Origin: Rudanella lutea DSM 19387
GTDB taxonomy: Bacteria; Bacteroidota; Bacteroidia; Cytophagales; Spirosomataceae
Length of the DNA stretch: 64,000 nucleotides
Assembly (NCBI RefSeq): GCF_000383955.1
Contig: NZ_KB913013.1
Span: 2,772,694-2,836,693 of the forward strand
Direction: 5' to 3'
Shown here: positions 16,051 to 24,490 of the stretch, piece by piece
Layout: each line of letters starts with the position of its first letter
Numbering within the stretch: position 1 is the first letter of the stretch
Notes under the pieces: model-generated
Databases searched by the model: none
Told to the model about the DNA's origin: nothing
The model's input: the letters and a program-made list of their open reading frames with translations, nothing else
Translations under genes and position numbers: made by a program

Positions 16051-17165
16051 GCCAGAGCGCACCGTACACTGGCAATAACCCGTTCAATCTGGGCATCGGT
16101 CAGGGCGGAGCCCGACGGTAAGCAGAGCCCCTCGTTGGCTATTCTGTTTGTTTCAGAGCTACCGTAAACGTTACAGCCCGCAAACGCCGGCTGACGATGC
16201 AACGGCATGAATACCGGCCGGGTTTCGACCATTTCGCACCGGAGCCTGTCGATGAGTGCATCGCGGGTTATGCCCGTCTGTACCGGATCAATCCGCACGG
16301 CCGTTAACCAGCGATTTGAGAAAGCCCCCAACCGCTCGGGCTGAAATGTTAAGCCCGGCCACTGACCTAAGGCAGCAAAATACCGCTCAAAAATAGCCCG
16401 CCGGGCCTGCACCCTTGCCGACAATAACGGCAATTGATCCAGGCCCAAACCAGCACTGAGCGGCCCCATGCGGTAGTTGCCACCCGACTCGATCACGCTA
16501 AAGGGAGGTTCGGTTTGGCGACCCTGATTGGCTACTACGCGGGCTTTGGCGGCCAGTTGTGGTGCGTTGGTGAGCAATGCCCCGCCCCCATATGTAGTAA
16601 TCACTTTGTTGAGGTTGAACGAAACGGCATTGAGTAGCCCCAACGTTCCGCAAGCCTGTCCATGTAGCGCCGATCCCAGCGACTCGGCCGCGTCGGCCAC
16701 CAATGGCAGACCATACCGGTCGGCTATCGCCTGCAACGCGGGCCAGTTGGCAGGCATCCCGTACAAATCGACTACCACAATGGCCCGGGGCCGCTGCTGC
16801 TCGCGTTGCAGGGCCGTTTCGAGGGCGTCGGGGTCGAGGCCCCAGGATATGGACTCACTGCCAACAAATACCGGCGTCGCCCCAACGCTCCGAATCGCAT
16901 TGGCCGTGGCCGCAAACGTCAGCGCGGGGCAGATCACGGTATCGCCCGGCCCAATACCAAGGGCACGCAGGGCCAGTTCGAGCGCGGCTGTTCCGGATTG
17001 GGTAGCCAGGGCAAAGCGAGAGCTGACCCTCTGCGCCAACGCCTGCTCAAACGCCGGCACCCACTCCGGCCACAGATCGGCCGGGGTTGTTTGCAGACGG
17101 TTTGATTCTGTGCCTGTCAGATGCGGAGCCGACAAGGGTATAGACAGCGCTGCGGTATCGACCAT
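16026..17165 (-). CDS. DegT/DnrJ/EryC1/StrS family sugar aminotransferase (PglE-like)
   Basis: The protein has 379 residues. It is a PLP enzyme that transfers an amino group to a keto-sugar nucleotide in the cytoplasm. Visible features are the N-terminal substrate region ALATQSGTAALELAL, FAATANAI and the PLP Lys in NAVSFNLNKVITTYGGG, with an upstream Asp in PLVADAAESLGS. The neighbours are a PglD-like acetyltransferase and a PglC-like transferase, so the set resembles the bacillosamine pathway (UDP-4-amino sugar, N-acetylation, lipid transfer). A PglF-like dehydratase is not seen nearby. A 130-bp gap with a heptad arm separates it from the acetyltransferase. Confidence 0.92.
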   Translation of the reverse strand: MVDTAALSIPLSAPHLTGTESNRLQTTPADLWPEWVPAFEQALAQRVSSRFALATQSGTAALELALRALGIGPGDTVICPALTFAATANAIRSVGATPVFVGSESISWGLDPDALETALQREQQRPRAIVVVDLYGMPANWPALQAIADRYGLPLVADAAESLGSALHGQACGTLGLLNAVSFNLNKVITTYGGGALLTNAPQLAAKARVVANQGRQTEPPFSVIESGGNYRMGPLSAGLGLDQLPLLSARVQARRAIFERYFAALGQWPGLTFQPERLGAFSNRWLTAVRIDPVQTGITRDALIDRLRCEMVETRPVFMPLHRQPAFAGCNVYGSSETNRIANEGLCLPSGSALTDAQIERVIASVRCALAKNKRPES

Positions 17166-17169
17166 AAAT

Positions 17170-17206
17170 TGTTTTTAGTTTTTGGTTTATCGTTTAGGGT
17201 TATAGG
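17170..17206. repeat. Single arm of a degenerate heptad repeat (GTTTTTG type)
   Basis: From about 17171 the plus strand reads GTTTTTA, GTTTTTG, then GTTTATC, GTTTAGG, GTTATAG in 7-nt register. It lies between the acetyltransferase and aminotransferase genes. No inverted partner is visible within the gap. Confidence 0.55.
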
Positions 17207-17295
17207 AACTATTCGGGCAAGTCAATTGCCGTTGATTCAGTGCATTATCAAACGTTAACTTCACACCCTCCACCGCAAACCACCAATACACTAGC

Positions 17296-17907
17296 TTAAT
17301 TTTGGCGAATCAGACGGGCCGGATTACCCCACATAACGGCGCCATCGGGCACGGGCCGGGTGACTACTGCCCCCGCCCCGACTACCGCCCAACGGCCAAC
17401 AGATACCCCCGGCACCACCACCGCCCCGGCCGCAACCAAGGCTCCCTCACCTACATGTACCCCTCCGCACAGGACGGCCCCCGGTGCGATCTGTACAAAA
17501 TCGTCGAGTCGACAGTCATGATCCACCGAAGCGCGGGTGTTTACAATCACGTGTTGCCCGAGCGTGGTCCCGGTTTGCACAACGGCCTGATGCAACACCA
17601 CTGTACCGGCACCCAGCTCAGCCCCCGCATCGACCACGGCCGACGGGTGAACCACCGTCGCAAACGAATGCCGGACGGCCATTGCCAATTCCCGTCGTAC
17701 CGCATTATCGCCTACCGCCAGCACCAGGGGCAACTCAGGGCGGTAGGTAGCCTCATAGCGGCCAAACACCTGCAACTCGCCCATAATCCGGCGCTCCGGG
17801 TCGTCGTCGAACACACCGGCTACCCGGTAGCCGAGGGCTTTGAGCACGCTCAACAACACTCGGCCATGACCGCCAGCTCCGTACAGCAATAATTCGGGAG
17901 AGTTCAT
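17296..17907 (-). CDS. PglD/NeuD-type sugar O- or N-acetyltransferase
   Basis: The protein has 203 residues. The N-terminal part LLLYGAGGHGRVLLSVLKAL is a Rossmann-like sugar-nucleotide-binding domain. A left-handed beta-helix of hexapeptide repeats follows, with the catalytic-type His in NTRASVDHDCRLDDFVQIAP. PglD-like enzymes N-acetylate UDP-4-amino-4,6-dideoxy sugars using acetyl-CoA. Its ATG overlaps the stop codon of the sugar transferase (TAATG), so translation is probably coupled. Confidence 0.92.
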   Translation of the reverse strand: MNSPELLLYGAGGHGRVLLSVLKALGYRVAGVFDDDPERRIMGELQVFGRYEATYRPELPLVLAVGDNAVRRELAMAVRHSFATVVHPSAVVDAGAELGAGTVVLHQAVVQTGTTLGQHVIVNTRASVDHDCRLDDFVQIAPGAVLCGGVHVGEGALVAAGAVVVPGVSVGRWAVVGAGAVVTRPVPDGAVMWGNPARLIRQN

Positions 17908-18506
17908 TAGGGAATGTGGGTTTGGGGATTATCACCGGATGACAACGGTTGAGCGGGTGGGGAGGTGTCGAGCAGAACGGGTAGAGTCAGCCAAAGGATT
18001 TGGCAATCGACCCGCCAACAACAATGGGTCACGTACCAGCTATCGAGCGCAAATTTCTCATTCCAGCTCAGTGCATTACGTCCATGTACCTGTGCCCAGC
18101 CCGTGAGGCCGGGTCTCAGCCGATGGCGGGGGTGACCGGCCAGGGCAGGGCCGTATTGGGCCAGTAACGGGCGCGGCCCCACGAGGCTCATCTGCCCCAT
18201 CAGGACGTTGATGAGTTGCGGAAGCTCATCAAGCGACGTTCGGCGTAGCCAGTAACCCAGCGGGGTTGTGCGCTCGGCGTCGGGGAGCAGCATCCCGTTG
18301 GGTCCGCAAGCGTTGGTCATCGACCGAAACTTAAGCAGATAAAAAAGTCGGCCCTGGTAACCGATTCGCGCCTGCCGAAATAGGGGCGAGCCTCCGGTTG
18401 TGGCCACAAGGGCCAGCGCAATAACCAGCCACACGGGCGTAAGCAGCAGCAAGGCTCCCAAAGCCACCAGCCAGTCAAAGGCGGGTTTGATGCAACGAAC
18501 GTACAC
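17907..18506 (-). CDS. PglC-type phosphoglycosyl transferase
   Basis: The protein has 199 residues, the short monotopic form. An N-terminal membrane segment (FDWLVALGALLLLTPVWLVI) is followed by GSPLFRQARIGYQGRLFYLLKFRSM, TTPLGYWLRRTSLDELPQL and GQMSLVGPRPLLAQY. These enzymes move a sugar-1-phosphate from a UDP-sugar to undecaprenyl phosphate and start glycan assembly at the inner membrane. It overlaps the glycosyltransferase at 18475 by 32 nt and the acetyltransferase by one base. A second, longer initiating transferase is at 56171. Confidence 0.93.
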   Translation of the reverse strand: MYVRCIKPAFDWLVALGALLLLTPVWLVIALALVATTGGSPLFRQARIGYQGRLFYLLKFRSMTNACGPNGMLLPDAERTTPLGYWLRRTSLDELPQLINVLMGQMSLVGPRPLLAQYGPALAGHPRHRLRPGLTGWAQVHGRNALSWNEKFALDSWYVTHCCWRVDCQILWLTLPVLLDTSPPAQPLSSGDNPQTHIP

Positions 18507-19719
18507 GATCCAGAATAGTTAAGTAACGGTGCGCCAAAACCCGGCGGTCAGCTTGTGCGCAAACATATTGATACCCATTGTTGCCGTGACTCGTAACCGA
18601 ATCAGGCGATTCAAGATACAAACGAATCGCATCAATCCATTGCCCCGGCTTTGTGGGATCCACGTACCGCCCAAACGCATGCTGTTCGGCCAGCCGACGC
18701 GACAGGCCGTCGATACCCACCAGCACGGGCTTCCGGCACGCCAGATAATCGGGTAGCTTGGCTGACAGCATAGTGTCGAAAATTGGGGTCGGGCGCATCA
18801 GTACGAGCCCGGCATCGGCTGCGGCTATCCACCGAATCACCTCAGGCTTAGGCAAGGCCGCCAGAAACCGGACGTTGACCAACCCGCGCCGGGCGGCCTC
18901 GGCCTGTAGGCTGGGCTTTTCGGGGCCATCGCCGAGCAGCAAAAACCCGACCCGGTGCAAGTGTAATGCTTCGGCCGCATCAAGCACAACGGCCAACCCA
19001 TTGGCAGGGCCGTGTGCCCCGGCGTAGATTATCCAAAAGTAGCCCTCCAGTCGCTGTTTTTGCCGAAAGTCCCGCCGGTCAACGGTTTGCAACACCCTTT
19101 CGGTCAAGGCCAGATCGGCCCCGTTGGTTACTGTCGAAAGGTTGGCCCGAGGGGCGCCTTTCTGACCAATCAAAACCTCTTCAAACGCCGTCGTGAGCGT
19201 GACTATATGCGTTGCCTTTCGGTACAAAAAAGCTTCGAGCGCGTAGGCCAGTTTTTTGGCCAACGGGTGGTGTAGGTAGCCCAACTGAACCGGGGCATCG
19301 GGCCAGAGGTCGCGCAGTTCGAGCACCAGCGGCTTGCGGTACAACCGACTGAGTAACCAGCCCGTCAGCCCGACGGTCAGCGGGGGCGAGGTCGCCAGTA
19401 TTAGATCAACCGGACCCGGTACCCGCCACAAGCCCGCCCAGAGGCTCGCCCCGAAAAAGGTGGCGTAGGCCCACAAACGCCCCATGCGCCCGCGGTTGTA
19501 CCAGCGCGACATACGCACCCGGATTACGTGCAAGCCCTGCCCCGTTTGTTCGGTGTCGTCGGCACGAGCGAACGTTTTTCCACTCAGGTAATGCACCGAC
19601 CCGGCCAGCACCGTCACCCGGTGGCCAGCAGCTGTCCAATACCGCACGGTTTCGTTCCAGCGCCCACTCCCGGCCGAGTCCTCGGGCAGAAAGTACGGAT
19701 GAATCAGAAGGATATGCAT
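18475..19719 (-). CDS. Family 4 glycosyltransferase (WbuB-like)
   Basis: The protein has 414 residues from MHILLIHPYFLPEDSAGSGR; the 18 upstream in-frame residues do not fit. The GT-B N-terminal motif and the later donor-site pattern (LSAKLPDYLACRKPVLVGI) mark a WbuB-type GT4 enzyme. Such enzymes often add L-FucNAc or a related sugar onto lipid-linked precursors. The cytoplasmic enzyme is encoded between a second GT4 gene and the PglC-like initiator, consistent with an early transfer step. The exact sugar is not predictable. Confidence 0.88.
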   Translation of the reverse strand: MHILLIHPYFLPEDSAGSGRWNETVRYWTAAGHRVTVLAGSVHYLSGKTFARADDTEQTGQGLHVIRVRMSRWYNRGRMGRLWAYATFFGASLWAGLWRVPGPVDLILATSPPLTVGLTGWLLSRLYRKPLVLELRDLWPDAPVQLGYLHHPLAKKLAYALEAFLYRKATHIVTLTTAFEEVLIGQKGAPRANLSTVTNGADLALTERVLQTVDRRDFRQKQRLEGYFWIIYAGAHGPANGLAVVLDAAEALHLHRVGFLLLGDGPEKPSLQAEAARRGLVNVRFLAALPKPEVIRWIAAADAGLVLMRPTPIFDTMLSAKLPDYLACRKPVLVGIDGLSRRLAEQHAFGRYVDPTKPGQWIDAIRLYLESPDSVTSHGNNGYQYVCAQADRRVLAHRYLTILDRVRSLHQTRL

Positions 19720-19724
19720 GGGCG

Positions 19725-20870
19725 TTAAGTCGCTGCCAGGGCATCTTGATAGGCTTGCAACAGGGTTTGCCAAAGGGTTTCCTGCCGGTACAGGGTTTCA
19801 ATCCGATGGCGGGCGTTCTGCCCCATCTGCTCCCCCCATTCAGGATTAGTCAGCAACTGACGCAAGGCTCCGCGCAGGGCCACTGGGTCTTTAGGCGGCA
19901 CCAGAAGCCCCGTTTTACCGGGCTCCACCACATCGCGGCAACCCACAATGTCAGTAGCGATTACGGGCCGCTGCATACAACCCGCCTGTAGCAGTACGTT
20001 GGGCAACCCCTCGCGGTAGCTGGGGAGCACCAGCGCGTCGGCCAGTTGCAGGTAAGGGCGAACATCGGCCTGATACCCCACCCAACTGATGTGCGGGTGC
20101 GTGCTGATCAACTCTTTCGTAACCGAACGAACGGGGTTGAGCCGCTCTTCATAGTCGCCCACAAACAGAAGCCGCACATCGCGATTCAGATACACCAGCG
20201 ACCGAAACGCCACAACCAGCTCATCAAGGCCTTTGTCGCGCACCATTCGACCGATGAACACAAACACAAACGCTTCGGGCGGGATGGTCAACTGCCGACG
20301 CAGGGCCTCGGCCCGCCTGACCAGCACAGGCGTCGATGAAAAGTATTCGGTATCAATGCCGTTGCTGCTACCATTGCCAATCACCCGTAGTTTCGGGCCG
20401 TTGTACACGTGCTGCCCAATGTAGGTGGCCAGGCCATGTGAATTGGGCCATACGGCCGTAGCGCAACCATAGGTTAGTTTTTCAACCCACCGTAGCAGCA
20501 TCCGCACAAGGGGCTTTTTCTCCGTCAGGGGGAGACCGGCTACGGTATGTATGCGCACCGGTACCCGCGCCAGCCATGCGGCCACCATACCCACCAAACC
20601 GGCTTTGGGGGTATGGGTGTGCACCAGGTCCGGACGGAGCCGACGCAACAGCCGGTACGTTTTCCAGACAGCCCACAGATCCTGAAAGGGCGTGATGCGC
20701 CGGGTCAGGGGCAACGCAAAATGCGGGCACCCTTCCAGATCGGCCGCGCTCGTGTCGGGCGCACTCGCTACGTACACCTCAAATCCGTTGGCGCGCATGT
20801 AGGCCAGCTGCCCCTTGAGCAGGGTACGGAGCGATTCGGGTACGGTAGTTATACGGAGAAGTTTAGCCAT
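19725..20870 (-). CDS. Family 4 glycosyltransferase (PglA/WbpH-like)
   Basis: The protein has 381 residues. MAKLLRITTVPESLRTLLKG at the start and DLVHTHTPKAGLVGMVAAWL are typical of the PglA/CapM group. PNSHGLATYI, FVFVFIGRMVRDKGLDEL and the donor-binding LPSYREGLPNVLLQAGCMQRP follow. It acts in the cytoplasm on undecaprenyl-linked sugar. It overlaps the asnB stop by eight bases and the next GT4 gene starts just downstream, so the set is one operon. Confidence 0.9.
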   Translation of the reverse strand: MAKLLRITTVPESLRTLLKGQLAYMRANGFEVYVASAPDTSAADLEGCPHFALPLTRRITPFQDLWAVWKTYRLLRRLRPDLVHTHTPKAGLVGMVAAWLARVPVRIHTVAGLPLTEKKPLVRMLLRWVEKLTYGCATAVWPNSHGLATYIGQHVYNGPKLRVIGNGSSNGIDTEYFSSTPVLVRRAEALRRQLTIPPEAFVFVFIGRMVRDKGLDELVVAFRSLVYLNRDVRLLFVGDYEERLNPVRSVTKELISTHPHISWVGYQADVRPYLQLADALVLPSYREGLPNVLLQAGCMQRPVIATDIVGCRDVVEPGKTGLLVPPKDPVALRGALRQLLTNPEWGEQMGQNARHRIETLYRQETLWQTLLQAYQDALAAT

Positions 20871-22719
20871 GCCGGTGCAGATTTCGATACCAGATTTCGA
20901 GCGACAGTAGCATCCAGATCAGTTTAGCGCGTTTCTCAGGCGCAAATTGTGCCGGGCGATCCAGCAATTGCCGGATAAACGCGCCCCGCACCAGCTGATG
21001 GGCCAGCGCGGGTTGGCCTAAGTAGTCGTAAACCAACGGCCGAAGTGGTCGGTCGATCCACTGCCGGAGCGGCACTTCAAAGCCCCGTTTGGGCCCATTT
21101 ACCAAGGCTGGGGGTAAGTACGTTCGGGCCATTTGGCGAAGCAGCACCTTGGTTTGCACTCCTCGCCTATGCCAACCTATTTTGAGCGAATCGGGCAGGC
21201 TCAGGGCCAGTTCGGCTACGGTATTGCCCAAAAACGGGTTACGAGCCTCCAGCGAGTGCGCCATCGTGGCAATGTCGGTTTTCTTCAACAAATCGGCGGG
21301 CAACAAAAACTGCATGTCCAGCCACTGAAGCTGTCGACAGGGGCTTTGGACGGCCACCTGTTCCCCTTTTATTTCCATCTCGGTGAGCCTGCAGGGCCAA
21401 ATCAGTTCTGATTCGTAGCCACACAGCACGTCGGTGGTCATAGCCAGATACCGTCCCGCTCCCGACTGGTTAAACTGCTGTGCCAGCCGGTAAGCGTGAC
21501 TATAATACGATTGCTTATACGCCGGAAAAGGCATTAGTGCCGCCAGCCGACCTGCCCCCCGGCTCAACCAATTGGGCGGGTTATACAACCCCAGCCAGGC
21601 CGCAACATAGCGCCGATAGCCTCCGAAAAGCTCGTCGGCCCCGTCGCCGGTAAGCACCACCGGCACCTCTTCACGAGCGGCTTTGGCTACCCAGTACATC
21701 GGCAGGGCCGAACTGTCCATAAACGGCTCACCGTAGCGAGGCAAAACCTTTAGCACCTCATCAGCCATATTATCAAATGGAGGGTTTATTTCGTGGTGCC
21801 GGGTCAGATACTGCCGGGCCACCTGCCGGGCCATTGGCGCTTCGTTGTAGGTACTGTCAGGCATGGTCAGCGTAAACGTCGGGATACCGGGCCGATACCG
21901 GGCGGCCATAGCCGTAATCAGTCCGCTGTCAAGCCCTCCACTCAGGAGCACGCCCACCTCACCAGCGGCCGTGTCGAGCCGTTGCCTAACCGATTCGGTT
22001 AGTGCCTCATTGAATTGCGGGAGCAGATCAGAAGCCCTCTGTGCTGGCTCAGCCAAATAATGGGTCGGCATTCCGAACGTAGGTTGCCACCAGTGAACTA
22101 CATTCTTTTGGAGCGTGTGTGCATCGAACACCTCCAGATGACCCGGCTGCAGCAGTCGTACATCGCGAAACGGGGTTTCGCCCGGCATAAAATAGCCCGC
22201 CCGGCAGTAGCGGGTAAGGGTGCCCTGGTGTATGTCTACGGGCACGTACCGCTGTAAAGTTTGCAGCTCCGACGAGAACACCCATGCCGAGCCCGATTGC
22301 CAGATGTACAGGGGCTTCTCGCCAAAGCGGTCGCGGGCGAGCCAAAGCCGGTTTTCGAACGTATCGAACACGACAAGGGCAAACATACCGTCGAGTTCGG
22401 GCAGCATCAGTTCACCCAGCCGTTCCCACAAACAGAGTAGTGTCTCGGTATCGTTGCCCGATTGGCAGTTCAGACCGTACCGTTTCCGCAGCTCCAGATG
22501 GTTGTAGATTTCCCCGTTAAAGGCCAGCACCCAGCGGCCGCGCTGCATGGGTTGCCGCCCGGCCTCACTCCCGCCCTGAATAGCCAGCCGGGTATGCACA
22601 AGCGTCAACGGCCCAATTTGCAGCCAATTAGCCTCATTGGGGCCACGATGCCGCATATGCGCAGCTACCGACGCGGGGTCGGGAATCGGGTAATTCAACG
22701 TACCGAAGATGCCGCACAT
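20863..22719 (-). CDS. asnB: Asparagine synthase (glutamine-hydrolysing) family amidotransferase
   Basis: The protein has 618 residues from MCGIFGTLNYPIPDP; Cys2 is the class II glutaminase nucleophile exposed after Met removal, which fixes the start. RHRGPNEANW, LAFNGEIYN and SGNDTETLL belong to the glutaminase domain; VGVLLSGGLDSGLITAMAAR is the PP-loop of the synthetase domain. In polysaccharide loci AsnB-like enzymes (for example WbpS) often amidate uronic acids rather than make asparagine, and the flanking glycosyltransferase and ligase genes favour that role. The start overlaps the ligase gene by 25 nt. Confidence 0.92.
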   Translation of the reverse strand: MCGIFGTLNYPIPDPASVAAHMRHRGPNEANWLQIGPLTLVHTRLAIQGGSEAGRQPMQRGRWVLAFNGEIYNHLELRKRYGLNCQSGNDTETLLCLWERLGELMLPELDGMFALVVFDTFENRLWLARDRFGEKPLYIWQSGSAWVFSSELQTLQRYVPVDIHQGTLTRYCRAGYFMPGETPFRDVRLLQPGHLEVFDAHTLQKNVVHWWQPTFGMPTHYLAEPAQRASDLLPQFNEALTESVRQRLDTAAGEVGVLLSGGLDSGLITAMAARYRPGIPTFTLTMPDSTYNEAPMARQVARQYLTRHHEINPPFDNMADEVLKVLPRYGEPFMDSSALPMYWVAKAAREEVPVVLTGDGADELFGGYRRYVAAWLGLYNPPNWLSRGAGRLAALMPFPAYKQSYYSHAYRLAQQFNQSGAGRYLAMTTDVLCGYESELIWPCRLTEMEIKGEQVAVQSPCRQLQWLDMQFLLPADLLKKTDIATMAHSLEARNPFLGNTVAELALSLPDSLKIGWHRRGVQTKVLLRQMARTYLPPALVNGPKRGFEVPLRQWIDRPLRPLVYDYLGQPALAHQLVRGAFIRQLLDRPAQFAPEKRAKLIWMLLSLEIWYRNLHRHG

Positions 22720-23897
22720 AAAGCCCGTTGGTTCGCTGATGATGAAAACTTCGATGGCGTAGCGCACCCCAGCATAAGTAGCTGACTCAGCCAGAAAATA
22801 GGGTGCCGGGCTACGTAATGAAAGCCGCCGAATACCAGCAGAGCTACCAGCCCCGCCAGTAATACGTAATGCCCCGCCCGAATCAGACTACGGGCAACGT
22901 GGTATTGAAAACCGAGCAATAATAAACCCGCCAGTACCCCACCCGACGCCATCCAGTCGATGTACAGATTATGAGCCTCCTGCCCCTCAAAGGCCCCGCC
23001 ATTGCCCGAAAAGGCACCCGGTCCCAGCCCAAACAGGGGCGAGTATCCTACCGCCGTCAGCCCATGTCGCCAACGGAGCAGTCGCAAATCACCCTGCCCG
23101 CCAATGGCATAAATGTCGGCAGCGTAGGTCCAGCAAAAGGCCAGCACCGCACCGGCGAGCAACAAACCGACGAGTGTAACCAGAGCCAAACGGTAAGGAC
23201 GCCCGTAGGTCGGCCTGCGCTGCGCCCAGTCACGTACCGACCAAAAGCCAGCCAACCCGAAACCAACGGCCCATGCCAGCCGTAGCGCTTCGGAGCCCGA
23301 GAGCCACCCGACCGCCAGGCAGGCCGCCAGCCCAATACACGAAAAAAGGCGAGAGTGAGCCGATGCAGCGTGCATCAGCCAGAACGGAAGCGAGCAAACG
23401 TACAAGGCTACCTGGTTTGGGTTCGTCGATACGCCGTTGAGACGCCCAATCCAGGGCGAAGTCTCACCCAACACCCACCTAAACAGGATATAGGTCAGCA
23501 GGTTAGCAAAGGCGAAAGCAACACCCGCTCGCAAAAACTGCCGTATCAGATGCCGTTGCCCCTCGGGCACGGTCAGTAAGGGCATGAGACAGAGCAAGCT
23601 TCCGAAGCAAAACGTCAGGGCAACGGCATCGTGCCCAAAATCACCCGCCCGCCAAACGCCCAGAGCCAGCGCCCACAACGTACCCGTGAACAAACAAAGC
23701 AGACTGAGCCCCGCAAACCACCGCCAAACCCGGCTCAGGGGCGGTGCCGAGTCTTGTTCCGACACCGCCAGCAGGGCCATTGCGGATGTAATACCCAGCA
23801 ATACTTCGCCCGGCCCGACACCCATCAGCCGCCAACGCGAAGCCCCACAACCAACAATGGCCCAGGCAAATAAGCTGATAAGTCGACGGGTAGGCAT
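22695..23897 (-). CDS. O-antigen ligase/polymerase-like membrane protein (first copy)
   Basis: The protein has 400 residues with about ten membrane segments. The family motif region reads GLGPGAFSGNGGAF followed by EAHNLYIDWMASGGVLAGL, the periplasmic loop with His typical of WaaL/Wzy proteins. Such proteins polymerise or ligate undecaprenyl-linked glycans on the periplasmic side. It is the first gene of the minus-strand run of asnB, two GT4 genes and the PglC/D/E-like set. A second ligase-like gene is at 52483. Confidence 0.88.
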   Translation of the reverse strand: MPTRRLISLFAWAIVGCGASRWRLMGVGPGEVLLGITSAMALLAVSEQDSAPPLSRVWRWFAGLSLLCLFTGTLWALALGVWRAGDFGHDAVALTFCFGSLLCLMPLLTVPEGQRHLIRQFLRAGVAFAFANLLTYILFRWVLGETSPWIGRLNGVSTNPNQVALYVCSLPFWLMHAASAHSRLFSCIGLAACLAVGWLSGSEALRLAWAVGFGLAGFWSVRDWAQRRPTYGRPYRLALVTLVGLLLAGAVLAFCWTYAADIYAIGGQGDLRLLRWRHGLTAVGYSPLFGLGPGAFSGNGGAFEGQEAHNLYIDWMASGGVLAGLLLLGFQYHVARSLIRAGHYVLLAGLVALLVFGGFHYVARHPIFWLSQLLMLGCATPSKFSSSANQRALCAASSVR

Positions 23898-23920
23898 GGT
23901 TACGGTTTTGGCGTAACCTA

Positions 23921-23954
23921 TAAAAAAAGCCGGGCGGTTTATGCAACCGCCCGA
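23921..23954 (-). terminator. Intrinsic terminator after the cyclophilin gene
   Basis: A nine-base perfect stem (23931-23939 with 23945-23953) with a 5-nt loop is followed on the minus strand by a run of seven T. It separates the cyclophilin gene from the polysaccharide operon. Confidence 0.88.
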
Positions 23955-23997
23955 CCCACTTCCGTGTATTTAATACACTTTTAACTCAAACAGCTTC

Positions 23998-24438
23998 TTA
24001 CGCTTCTTCAGTAATCGTAACGCTCTGAATGATATCGCCCTGACGAATCTGATCGATCACATCGAGACCCTCCACTACCTTACCAAATACCGTATGGTTC
24101 CGGTCGAGGTGAGCCGTGTTCTGACGGTTGTGGCAGATAAAAAACTGCGAACCACCCGTGTTGCGGCCCCGGTGTGCCATGCTCAGTACACCCCGGTCGT
24201 GGTACTGATTGTCGCCGTCGAGCTCACAGGGGATGCTGTAGCCGGGGCCACCCGCGCCCGTACCCGTGGGGTCGCCCCCCTGAATCATGAAGTTCGGGAT
24301 AACCCGGTGAAACTTGACGCCATTGTAAAAGCCCGATTCAGCCAGTTTTACAAAGTTGGCAACCGTGCCCGGCGCGTCTTTCTCAAAAAATTCGATGATC
24401 ATTGTACCCTTATCGGTACGCATTTCCGCTTTTTTCAT
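23998..24438 (-). CDS. Cyclophilin-type peptidyl-prolyl isomerase
   Basis: The protein has 146 residues. It catalyses cis-trans isomerisation of Xaa-Pro bonds during folding. [19 protein letters not shown], with the catalytic Arg, and [19 protein letters not shown] are complete cyclophilin motifs. No signal peptide is visible, so it is probably cytoplasmic. It is preceded by the ABC transporter gene on the opposite orientation of the next cluster and ends at a terminator; it has no obvious link to the polysaccharide genes. Confidence 0.95.
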   Translation of the reverse strand: MKKAEMRTDKGTMIIEFFEKDAPGTVANFVKLAESGFYNGVKFHRVIPNFMIQGGDPTGTGAGGPGYSIPCELDGDNQYHDRGVLSMAHRGRNTGGSQFFICHNRQNTAHLDRNHTVFGKVVEGLDVIDQIRQGDIIQSVTITEEA

Positions 24439-24490
24439 AGCACAAAGGTACGGCTCTTTTGCAAACGTCCGGTAGGTTATCCACGGCTCC

